In this document: positions 49,979 through 58,879 of the stretch, piece by piece
How the letters are laid out: every line of letters starts with the position of its first letter
How positions within the stretch are numbered: position 1 is the stretch's first letter
NCBI GenBank assembly: GCA_902536515.1
Contig: CACAXU010000003.1
Span: 1 to 64,000 of the forward strand
DNA length: 64,000 bases
Reading direction: 5' to 3'
Source of the DNA: an uncultured Litorivicinus sp.
GTDB taxonomy: Bacteria; Pseudomonadota; Gammaproteobacteria; Pseudomonadales; Litorivicinaceae
The notes under the pieces: model-generated
The model's input: the letters and a program-made list of their open reading frames with translations, nothing else
What the model was told of the DNA's origin: nothing
Database searches by the model: none
Position numbers and translations under genes: made by a program

Positions 49979-49986
49979 GGTATACC
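49979..49986. promoter_or_regulatory. GGTATACC palindromic core upstream of gntR, candidate operator
   Basis: CGTTATAAGGTATACCAAATATA in the dctP/gntR divergent intergenic. Confidence 0.35.
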
Positions 49987-50004
49987 AAATATAAACTGTC
50001 ACGG

Positions 50005-50640
50005 ATGGGTATGACGGATTCACTCAGCCTCAAGGCCCGAAAAAAAACTGAAGAATTCATCTTGCAGGGCATTTTAAAAGCCGGAGATAAGATCACAGAG
50101 CGCGATCTTGCAGAGCGTCTTGGTATGTCCAGGGCGCCTGTTCGCGAAGCGATCCGAGAACTCATAGCGGTTGGACTTCTAGAACAAATCAGTGCCCGGC
50201 AAATTGTTGTGCGTCAGTTACTGTTATCCGAGGTGAAAGAAATCTTCTCAATCCGAGCGATGCTGGAAGGCAAAGCAGCTGCTGCGGCCGCTACAAGATT
50301 CCAGACGAAAGACCTCTTGAAGCTTGAGCAACTTCACGAAGATATGAAGCGAGTTGCGAGGAGCGACGACCTTACCGATTATTTTGACCTGAATATCCAG
50401 TTCCATAAAGTCATCCATACAGTCGCGGAATCCCCTCGCTTGATGAACTTAATCGATCAAGTGATGCGCGAATCACTGGTGTTCCGAAGTCGGAGCCTAG
50501 CTGATCAAAAGAATATTCAGAAATCAATCGAAGAGCATGAGCAACTGGTCAGGGCATTCAAAGCATATGATGACGAATTGGCTTCAATCTTAATGGTTCG
50601 TCATATCGACGGCGGATTTAATCGACTCGAACTCCTGTAG
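50005..50640 (+). CDS. GntR family (FCD) transcriptional regulator
   Basis: ITERDLAERLGMSRAPVREAIRELIAVGLLEQ; start at 50005/50011 rather than track 49831. Confidence 0.9.
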   Translation: MGMTDSLSLKARKKTEEFILQGILKAGDKITERDLAERLGMSRAPVREAIRELIAVGLLEQISARQIVVRQLLLSEVKEIFSIRAMLEGKAAAAAATRFQTKDLLKLEQLHEDMKRVARSDDLTDYFDLNIQFHKVIHTVAESPRLMNLIDQVMRESLVFRSRSLADQKNIQKSIEEHEQLVRAFKAYDDELASILMVRHIDGGFNRLELL

Positions 50641-50641
50641 C

Positions 50642-51313
50642 TTATTCCAAAGTCATTCCAACGATCTCATTCTGAAAATCAATTTCAATCAGTGACTGCT
50701 GGAAAAACGTTGTGCCAAGAATGGCATCGACATTCGCGGTGTCCATTAACTGACTGAGTTCAGCGGTCGCAATCCCAAATGTTTCGGTTAATGATTGATC
50801 GCCCACAACGAGCGTGCAGGCAACTGTTTGAATCTCAAAAGTGCCAAGCATCGGATGAAAATCATGCTGTTTCCCAAGTACCTGCCCGAACACAGCAGTT
50901 TCATTACTCCTGAGGTAAGACAACCCAGCACCAGTGTCTAGAACACAGCTCAGTCGGTCCTCCCCAATCTGGCAATGAACAACAGGGGAACCCATGACAA
51001 AGGCGGTTTCATAACCGTCAATTGATACGTCGAGCCGAGCGAGAGTGTTGTTTGCAACGTCAAATCCCAACACGGCGTCAGAAAACGCATCAACTCCGAT
51101 CAATCCGACAGCATCAAATGGCAGACTGTCCTGTATTTCAGTCCAGGCATAACTGCCAAAACTCGAATTTAACTGAACCACTGAGCCCAGCATGCGGACC
51201 GGAATGTCTGGCCCTAATGATACCGGAGACCCCGTATCGATGATGAGGCATCCCTCGTCGAAATCAGCGCACAGGATACCCTCACGCACAACAACTTCGA
51301 TTGACTCTGACAC
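50642..51313 (-). CDS. Small bilobed aspartyl-protease-like protein
   Basis: Two active-site-like motifs: CLIIDTGSP and SCVLDTGAGLSYL in 223 aa. Confidence 0.65.
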   Translation of the reverse strand: MSESIEVVVREGILCADFDEGCLIIDTGSPVSLGPDIPVRMLGSVVQLNSSFGSYAWTEIQDSLPFDAVGLIGVDAFSDAVLGFDVANNTLARLDVSIDGYETAFVMGSPVVHCQIGEDRLSCVLDTGAGLSYLRSNETAVFGQVLGKQHDFHPMLGTFEIQTVACTLVVGDQSLTETFGIATAELSQLMDTANVDAILGTTFFQQSLIEIDFQNEIVGMTLE

Positions 51314-51362
51314 AAATTATCCCTCCTGCATCCGAAGCCTCAGTGTACTGCGATTCAGTCGC

Positions 51363-52178
51363 TTAATAATAGCTTCGACGATCTGTGGAAACACTGGAAG
51401 ATGACTCACTTTCCACTGTCTCAGAAATAGCCTCGTAAGTAGATGCCGCGGGCGGCTCTGAAGTGTCAACTGATTCTGGAACACTCATACTGGAAGTGTT
51501 TGAATCACCGACTACGGTCTCGGAAAAGCTTTCGCCTGACGACAAGCTGCCTGAATCAGATCCATTATCAGAGTTGTCAACAGCAGACCTACTACCTATC
51601 CAATTCACACGATCTATTTTCTGGGGAACAATTTCCTTGCCGCGAGCACGGATCAGCGCCAAAACGCGTTTCATACCGCCATGCTGACTGCGCTTGAGCG
51701 CGTCTTCGATCAACTGAACTTCGGTACCGGAAAGCGTTATGGCTTGAATCCAGTCGAACTGACGTGACGTCTGTATATCAATAATCGATGTGGAAACACC
51801 AGCTGATCGCATCGCTGGGAAGGTAACTTCAGTCGATTGGCTTTTATCGAACACATTCGTCAGTTTCAGTTTATTCAAACCAAGCCGTGGCCTGACTTGA
51901 ATAACCGTATTCCGTCGAACCTGCCCCAAATCAGTCCCGTTGAGCTCTACCAAATAAGTACTCAGTAAGCCTTGGAGATTTCTGACAGCACTTGATTGAT
52001 CTGCCGAACTATCAATAAACGCTAAGACAGCTCCGCCTCGGGTTTGAGACAACGCGTCTATGACTGACTCTTGTGAGTCGAGTCTCCGCGCACTATCAGC
52101 GTTTAATCCAGCCGACAGGATGATAGAAACAATTGCTAAACCAAACTTTATTTTTAGCACGACCCCAGGCTCTCTCAA
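51363..52178 (-). CDS. Secreted Ser-rich C-terminal protein, unknown
   Basis: N-terminal signal-like segment; Ser/Glu-rich low-complexity tail. Confidence 0.5.
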   Translation of the reverse strand: MREPGVVLKIKFGLAIVSIILSAGLNADSARRLDSQESVIDALSQTRGGAVLAFIDSSADQSSAVRNLQGLLSTYLVELNGTDLGQVRRNTVIQVRPRLGLNKLKLTNVFDKSQSTEVTFPAMRSAGVSTSIIDIQTSRQFDWIQAITLSGTEVQLIEDALKRSQHGGMKRVLALIRARGKEIVPQKIDRVNWIGSRSAVDNSDNGSDSGSLSSGESFSETVVGDSNTSSMSVPESVDTSEPPAASTYEAISETVESESSSSVSTDRRSYY

Positions 52179-52353
52179 TCGAACACATCTTCTATCGGCA
52201 AAAAACGCGCGCCCTAAAGGACTTCATTCCCTTATGGGAAGCTATTAGCCACGGCGCCGTTGAATCATAAATCCATTTAGCGCACCTCTGGGTTGGCACA
52301 AGTCACCAAGGTTGAGACATTATCAGGAGGCAAGTGCGTAGCTAATCATCCAG

Positions 52354-52566
52354 TCAATTAATCAACGCTGTCGATCCAGAAGCGAGATCCCTAATCAATC
52401 GTATCCTATCGATTTCATCTTGTGATTCAAAACGTGCGCGACTTTCGATCAGTTGATCAACTTCCGTAGCCATCCCCTCGCTGATAAGAGCCCGGCACTG
52501 TGCAAAAAGACTAATATCCAGACAATTCAGATCGCGCTCAAATTCAAGCTTTGCTAATACTGACAT
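52354..52566 (-). CDS. Small hypothetical protein
   Basis: 70 aa, RBS-like GGAG upstream of ATG. Confidence 0.4.
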   Translation of the reverse strand: MSVLAKLEFERDLNCLDISLFAQCRALISEGMATEVDQLIESRARFESQDEIDRIRLIRDLASGSTALIN

Positions 52567-53119
52567 TTTTATTCTCCGTCAAAAAAACAGCACAGATAAT
52601 GACAGCAAGAAAAATGCCAATAACCTTGGGGCAGGTATAACTCAATGACCAGTGGCAAGAGAGATAGCCCAGCATTACTCCGATACCATGTCCTAGCTAA
52701 GAAATTTAAAAAAGGTTTTCGAATTGACACAAGCTGCCAACTACCACAACCCCAACTGCAGTGAATAAAGAGACGCGCTGCGCTTTTAGCAAGGTTCAGG
52801 CATCAGTCCAAAAATCATCCTTTACCTGCAAGACGGATGGACGACTTAGACCTTGTACGGATAGAGAGCATCCCTTGGCCTCGATTGGCACCAAATACTA
52901 AGACTGGACGCTCAATCTGCGCTACACGAAGCATTGACGGCAACGACTTCGAAACGATCGTTAAATATGTCGCCGAGCAACCGGGCGCCCTTGAAAGGCC
53001 TTTTGTTGCGACAGACAGGGGGCCCGATTATGCCGGCCGATCAATACAATCTTGGAGATCATCGCCTTGCGTCTCAAAACATCATGGCTGACTGAGAAAG
53101 GGGCTCAAGTAATTTAATC

Positions 53120-53212
53120 TTACGACAAGACCATGATCACAATGACTGTGGTTGCAATAATCAGCCAATTGATCCACCAAGCCTTCGGTGGCTTGTTATC
53201 GTTACCTTGCAT
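53120..53212 (-). CDS. 30-aa single-TM microprotein candidate
   Basis: MQGNDNKPPKAWWINWLIIATTVIVIMVLS*. Confidence 0.4.
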   Translation of the reverse strand: MQGNDNKPPKAWWINWLIIATTVIVIMVLS

Positions 53213-53293
53213 GGATCACACTCTCTGTTGCTTCAGGGAACGGTAACCCCTTTGCGGGATCGAGTCCAATATCGGATACGAAACTTCAATAAA

Positions 53294-53318
53294 AAAGGCT
53301 GAGTGTGACTCAGCCTTT
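53294..53318 (-). terminator. Rho-independent terminator (minus strand)
   Basis: AAAGGCTGAGT-CAC-ACTCAGCCTTTTTT on the minus strand. Confidence 0.8.
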
Positions 53319-53630
53319 CCTGGTTTCGACTCGCCTATTTCAAGGATACACTCGGTCGCAAGCGGTCGGTCGGCCTCTGTTATCCGTTTGCCTGTCAAAA
53401 CAGACGCCCTCAGCGGGACTCTTACGGATCGCCCGGAAAGCGCTTGCCGGTTTCTCACGATGAGAAACATTTACGAAACCAAAAGTCACTATCGCAGATT
53501 TCTCGACGCATTCAATAACTCCATGGTCGAGCTCTAGTGTTGCATCTGCGTAAAAACCAACTAGGTGCTCGAGCTTACAGCGGTTCTAACCACTACTCTC
53601 AAGGTTGTTTTAACTACGAAGGGGTTCTAT

Positions 53631-54309
53631 TCAGGAAAATTCTGAAACTTCGAGCACCATATCGATTAGCTGATGGATTCGTTTGTTGTTCCCAGCGATC
53701 GCCAATCTATTTCGATCTGATTCTGCATTCAGTTTTTCAATGTGGGCTGTGTTTTCACCGACGGTTTCAACCAACCCGTCACAAATCTCCTTTAACTCAT
53801 CGATCATTTCATTCGATATTGAATATTCTTCATCGAGTACTTCCTGCATCACCCGATCATGATGAAGGTCTGTTGATGCGGCGGCTAATACAATCTCATC
53901 AGTGAAACCAGCAGAGCTACTATTAACAGCGATCATTTGTTTGTTGATCTCGACTAATGATTGATTAATTCGGATAAGACCACGGTTGATCTCTATTCTC
54001 GCTTTAAGATGCTCTATCAGTAGTTTAAGCGTCGCGAATTTCGCATGAATTTTCTTTTCCTCTTCTTCGGTCTCAATATGATTGAGCTCATTCAAACAAA
54101 TCGCCAAATGTGATTCCAGTCCTTTGGTTGCAAGATCACGAAGCGCGACGCCATTGGCTGTCGTATTAGCCAGAATATGAAAATGATTTTCTTCAACTTT
54201 TGACCGATGTAGCCCCGCTTTAGCCGTGTTTTCGCTGACTCTAGCGGACAGCTCGTAAATGAGATTCTGGATTCTCTTTAACTTTTCGATTTTTACTTCA
54301 GTACCCATA
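53631..54309 (-). CDS. Coiled-coil protein, unknown (gene 3 of cassette)
   Basis: Heptad-like Asn/Ile repeats (IEINRGLIRINQSLVEINKQMIAVN). Confidence 0.7.
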
Positions 54310-54347
54310 AATACTCCAATATAACAATCTTCGATTTGCAGTCTCAT

Positions 54348-54863
54348 CTACTTGATATTTGCACCCAAAATATTTTGAGCTAATAAAAATTCCAGAGGTG
54401 TGATGGGCTGGACCATGTATTGATCGAGATTTAAAAGTGTTCCTAATTCGTTGGCGATCTCCTGGCCTTCGGTCAGTGCAGCCTGCGCATCAATTTCCTT
54501 TTGCTGATATCGAATACCTAGTTCAAAAAATCTCGAAGCGAACTCTAGGGGGACATAGATCGTCACCGGACCGTTCACTGTAACCATTGTCTGAAAACAC
54601 GTCTCATCGTCAGCCACTGGTTGGGGGGGCGGAACTTCTCCTCCGGCAGTTGCAATCATGACTTCTTCCTCATGGCTGGCAATCGCCTTCATCGCCGCTC
54701 GAAAGATAATATCAAGCCCTGTTTTAGACCGGAGCGCGATGCGAATTCGGAGAGCTCTAAGCTCTTTTGAGTCCCCTGACGAAGCCACCGCTTTTTCAAA
54801 GCCACTCTTCGCAGTTTCTCGCTCTTTCGTCTTCCCACCATCAAACCAGCTTAACAGACCCAT
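54348..54863 (-). CDS. Uncharacterised protein (gene 2 of cassette)
   Basis: Intact ORF in same orientation, tight spacing. Confidence 0.65.
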   Translation of the reverse strand: MGLLSWFDGGKTKERETAKSGFEKAVASSGDSKELRALRIRIALRSKTGLDIIFRAAMKAIASHEEEVMIATAGGEVPPPQPVADDETCFQTMVTVNGPVTIYVPLEFASRFFELGIRYQQKEIDAQAALTEGQEIANELGTLLNLDQYMVQPITPLEFLLAQNILGANIK

Positions 54864-54876
54864 CGTTTGATCCCGC

Positions 54877-55692
54877 CTAGTACTTTGAGACTTTTTCTAA
54901 GATCACATCATGTCTTAGATCGGGGACATCGAGCCACGTCGATCCCGGAGAATCGCGCTTGACCATTGCCTGCAACAACGCACTCGTTCCTATCCAGACA
55001 ATCTCGCTTAAATCGGCAGCCTGTCTTTTCAACCCTTGAACAGCCACAGTTAACGCATACGGGTCGTTGACTAAAATAAAGTTTGGAGCGTCACTGAGCC
55101 TCAATACATTAGGATTATTTTTCGTTCGACCAAATATTGGCATCCGAATCACCCGCTGATTTGCAGCTACAAGACGTTTCGCAACGCCACCTGCTTCCTC
55201 AATTTCCTCGAGCACGACACAGAGCTCTTTATCTTCAGCATCCTTGGCGATCAATTTAGCCAACTCAACAGAGCTCCCTGGGGTTGTAGGCGTCAAAATC
55301 TCTCGTGGACTGATTTGATCTATTCCGACAAATCTAACGATCTCTGAAAATGACAGGGCTGTGTCATCATCGAGTGCGGCATACTTCAATCGATCTTTCC
55401 TCAGCTTCAATGCATTGATCAGTGACTCAAATTGCTCTAGCGCTTCAGGTGCGTAAGGGTTAGCTGCAACTACCCTCAATGGACGACTATCTTTCACATC
55501 GTCCCAGTCCGCAAATTCCCTCAAAACGGCCCGTTGACGAGCATCATTTGGCAGCTCAAGCGTACTCAGCGGACATATATCCACCTCTATCCAATAACGC
55601 TTACCATCCTTCGCCAATGCGTCAGCTAACGGATTAACCGCGTCGCCCCATGTAGCGTTGGTCACAATAAGATTGGCGTTACTAATTCCCAT
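54877..55692 (-). CDS. Uncharacterised protein, possibly uroporphyrinogen-III synthase (HemD)-like fold (gene 1 of cassette)
   Basis: LIVTNATWGDAVNPLADALAKDG... and FILVNDPYALTVAVQGLKRQ...IVWIGTSALLQAM read like a divergent HemD. Confidence 0.5.
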   Translation of the reverse strand: MGISNANLIVTNATWGDAVNPLADALAKDGKRYWIEVDICPLSTLELPNDARQRAVLREFADWDDVKDSRPLRVVAANPYAPEALEQFESLINALKLRKDRLKYAALDDDTALSFSEIVRFVGIDQISPREILTPTTPGSSVELAKLIAKDAEDKELCVVLEEIEEAGGVAKRLVAANQRVIRMPIFGRTKNNPNVLRLSDAPNFILVNDPYALTVAVQGLKRQAADLSEIVWIGTSALLQAMVKRDSPGSTWLDVPDLRHDVILEKVSKY

Positions 55693-55923
55693 GTTCTAAT
55701 CCTGTACGTCGTGTCTTAGACACTACACTGATAGATCAATAAAAGCACCCACAAAGCTGGGAGCGATCATTAGAAAACCCCGAAAATTTTCCGCTTAACC
55801 GATTGCTCGGTTTCATCCCACTGACCATAAAACACCGCAGATATCCTCAGCCGGTAGTGGTGTAATACTACCCTAGCATCGTAATATTTAGGCAAGGTGA
55901 TTAGTTAATTTACTGAGGTTTTC

Positions 55924-57018
55924 ATGAGTCTGGCACTTGTTTCTAAAATCAATATTGTTTCAATCGATTTACCGTTACAACGGCCTATCGTCTCTGCAGT
56001 CGGACGCTATGGCAAATGGCCATTCATCATTACTGAAATAACCCTCGACAATGGTATCGTTGGCAATAGTTATATTTGTCCTTACCTCGTCAACTTCACA
56101 GACTCCATCGAGCGGGTTATAAGGGAGCTGTTCAGACTCTTCGAAAATCAGCCACTCGCTCCCGCGGCATTCTATGAAGTAGGGATGCGTCGGTTAAGTT
56201 TACTTGGCCGCTCTGGAATCGCATTATATGCGCTCGCCGCCCTCGATATTGCATTTTGGGATGCGAGCGCTAAAGATGCAGACCGGCCGTTGTGTGAACA
56301 TTTAGGAGGCACTCTTGCAGGAGTGAAAGCATATAATTCTGGTGGGCTTTGGTTAATCGCACCAGAACAATTGGCTCAGGAAGCAAGAGACCTCCGGAAT
56401 GAGGGTGACTTTTCTTCGCTCAAACTCCGTTTAGGTCGGAAGACATTGGACCAAGACCTGAGAGCCATCGAGGCAGTCCGATCCCAAATGAACGCTGATG
56501 ATGATCTCTTGTGCGACTTTAACCAAGTACTGAGCTTTACTGAGGCACTTCGCCGCCTGAAAGATTTGGATAACCAAGGTCTTTACTGGTTTGAGGAGCC
56601 CATCCCCTACCATGAATTCAGAAACTACACCGAACTCCGCCAACATCTGTCGACGCCACTCATTCTCGGCGAGAACTTCCATGGAATCGACCACGCCACC
56701 CTGAGTCTAGAACTCAAATCAAGTGACGCGATCATGCCAGATCTGATGCGAATTGGTGGGGTGTCTGGATGGATCAAAACGGCAGCACTCGCAGAGGCTT
56801 ACAAAAAGCCTTTGTCCTCCCACCTCTATCACGAAGTGTCTGCGCATCTAATGCGCGTGACACCGACGGCGGATTATCTCGAATGGATGAATTGGGTTGA
56901 CCCTTTATTAGTGGAGCCCTACCGAATCAAAGACGGACATCTCGTCATCCCAGAGCGCCCAGGGGTCGGACTTCAGTTCAACCGAGATGTTATCGACAGG
57001 TACCGGGTCAAGCGTTGA
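55924..57018 (+). CDS. Mandelate racemase/muconate lactonizing enzyme (enolase superfamily)
   Basis: SLKLRLGRKTLDQDLRAIEAVR, DFNQ, WFEEPIPYH, GENF, DLMRIGGVSGW. Confidence 0.9.
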   Translation: MSLALVSKINIVSIDLPLQRPIVSAVGRYGKWPFIITEITLDNGIVGNSYICPYLVNFTDSIERVIRELFRLFENQPLAPAAFYEVGMRRLSLLGRSGIALYALAALDIAFWDASAKDADRPLCEHLGGTLAGVKAYNSGGLWLIAPEQLAQEARDLRNEGDFSSLKLRLGRKTLDQDLRAIEAVRSQMNADDDLLCDFNQVLSFTEALRRLKDLDNQGLYWFEEPIPYHEFRNYTELRQHLSTPLILGENFHGIDHATLSLELKSSDAIMPDLMRIGGVSGWIKTAALAEAYKKPLSSHLYHEVSAHLMRVTPTADYLEWMNWVDPLLVEPYRIKDGHLVIPERPGVGLQFNRDVIDRYRVKR

Positions 57019-57160
57019 AAAAGTATCGTCAAAAACACAAGATATATCGATTTCCGTGAATCATTGCGCGTCGTCCGCCGACTGTCCGCGACTCACTGGT
57101 CATTTTCCAGCAAACAAATTGATCTTGTCTTACTAAATGTTGTTCATTGATTAGTAAAAA

Positions 57161-57457
57161 TCAATGAACACCACTAGTAATTGCAGCGGGATACACTTTG
57201 TCTACCTCTTGGGCGATAAAACCCATCGAGATATATCCTCCAGTGGTTCCTGGCGCTCCGCACCGCGCATCAAGATTTTGAGCAGTTTCGTTCCGTCGAC
57301 ATGAATACACAACTAACCCATTTTCGAGTACGCCCAATTTATTGATATCGGACATCAATCGACGATCTGAACTATTACCGACCAAGATTGAATCAGATGC
57401 ATGGACGTTGCAGACCACAAGTAAGAAGAAAAACAAAGCTCTCAGCATGCTTACCAC
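57161..57457 (-). CDS. Secreted stand-alone S74 (intramolecular chaperone)-like protein
   Basis: SDRRLMSDINKLGVLENGLVVYSCRR...MGFIAQEVDKVYPAA resembles SDRRLKxxI...GFIAQEVExxxP; signal peptide. Confidence 0.65.
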   Translation of the reverse strand: MVSMLRALFFFLLVVCNVHASDSILVGNSSDRRLMSDINKLGVLENGLVVYSCRRNETAQNLDARCGAPGTTGGYISMGFIAQEVDKVYPAAITSGVH

Positions 57458-57533
57458 TATCCAATAGGCGTGACTAGCTAAGACTCATCACCAAGATCCC
57501 TGAAACATCAAGACCTGTTCAACGATGCAATTG

Positions 57534-58850
57534 TTACTTGAACCTATGTGATATCAACTGGCCGTGCAAAGCAACGACGCGGCGAAGATTCACGAGCAAC
57601 ACCCAAGTATCTTCTGGAACCAATCTGATAGGGAACTGGGTTTCTGGCTCATCCTGCGAGTGTACAGAGGTATTTCGCAATATCCGAAGGGTGTGCAGGT
57701 ATGACTTGTACCAAGCCGAAATTTTCATTCCTTTGTAGCGAGCCGAAGTCGGTAGTTTAGCAGCCAAATCCTCTATCCCTCCATGAAAGGTGCTCGGGCG
57801 TTTGCCGTAAAAGCAATAGCAAAGGTGGTTTACGAGGCCCTCTGATAGACGACCAGAAGCACTACCTATTTCTAAAGTGGTTGGATTATCTCGATTCAGA
57901 ACCGTCAGCATATTATCTATCGCAGTGATTAATTCAGCTTCATGCTGTACCAGATCGAGAATGCGAAATTGTTCTAGCTCGAGCCTAAATTCTTCAAGTA
58001 ACAGCCGCGTACTCGCTGCTTGGAGCTCCTCTTTCTCGATGGCTGCCTCGCCAATTTCCTTGAGTAAATTTCGTCTAAGCTCGTCGTCAACCTGTAGCTC
58101 TCTGTTGCCGGCTCGTGCTCGACCCAGCTGGCGCGACAACTTTTGATGAATTGTCTTGTCCCAGTAACAAATCTTTATTGTCTTAAGTTTAGGAGAATTT
58201 ACAAACCACTCTGAAACCGCGTCCATCAAATGACGTAAGAGAACATGTGGTTGGTCGAATTGCTGTGCAGCTAATGCCGACATTACCAATTGCTGATATG
58301 GTTCATATCGTCGTGTCGCAAGACAATCTGTAACCTCTTGCGCACGAATCGCTGCCAAAAGTGCAGCTAATGTATAGCTGTAGTCGTCTTGTGTCGTTTC
58401 TGGGTTCCTGGTTTGTCGAAAAGGTAGGGTATGAATACAAAAAATATTCTTTGGTGCGTCAAAAGCATCCGCTTCGGGTTTAAGACAATCAATGCGAATC
58501 AAACGCCTAAAGTCTGAACCATGCGACTCAAGCGTATGTTCCATTGTCGCGCTTGTAGCCCAAACGCTCGACCCCTGGGCTGCCTCTAGAACTGGTTTAA
58601 AGTCTTGACCGTTCAATCCAAACTTGGTTTTCAAGCTCGTCCATGCCTGCCCTATGGGTTGAGGGTAAAGACCTTGATCAACAAACTCTCGTTTTTCGTT
58701 GTAAACGTTGGAACTGATTACGACTGACGAGTCTGAATCAGCCAAGCTGGCCAAGTCGCCCCAAAATAGTTGGATTTCCTTGATTGAGCCCAGCACCTCG
58801 ATCGTTCTTGAGTATAAAAGCTGGGCCGGATTGGGAGCAGAAATAGCCAT
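57534..58850 (-). CDS. Macro-like + HEPN-like protein of the RT operon
   Basis: N-terminal EIQLFWGDLASL...VVISSNV and PYQQLVMSALAAQQFDQPHVLLRHLMDAVSEWFVNSPKLKTIKICYWDK (macro-like); C-terminal LRILRNTSVH (R-N-x3-H HEPN motif). Confidence 0.6.
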   Translation of the reverse strand: MAISAPNPAQLLYSRTIEVLGSIKEIQLFWGDLASLADSDSSVVISSNVYNEKREFVDQGLYPQPIGQAWTSLKTKFGLNGQDFKPVLEAAQGSSVWATSATMEHTLESHGSDFRRLIRIDCLKPEADAFDAPKNIFCIHTLPFRQTRNPETTQDDYSYTLAALLAAIRAQEVTDCLATRRYEPYQQLVMSALAAQQFDQPHVLLRHLMDAVSEWFVNSPKLKTIKICYWDKTIHQKLSRQLGRARAGNRELQVDDELRRNLLKEIGEAAIEKEELQAASTRLLLEEFRLELEQFRILDLVQHEAELITAIDNMLTVLNRDNPTTLEIGSASGRLSEGLVNHLCYCFYGKRPSTFHGGIEDLAAKLPTSARYKGMKISAWYKSYLHTLRILRNTSVHSQDEPETQFPIRLVPEDTWVLLVNLRRVVALHGQLISHRFK

Positions 58851-58879
58851 AAAATGAGGTGGCTCCTACATCGATCTCA

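Noticed and set aside
53216-53470. 84-aa minus-strand ORF MFLIVRNRQALSGR...
   Set aside because: A strong terminator lies within it and no family character is visible; more likely non-coding.
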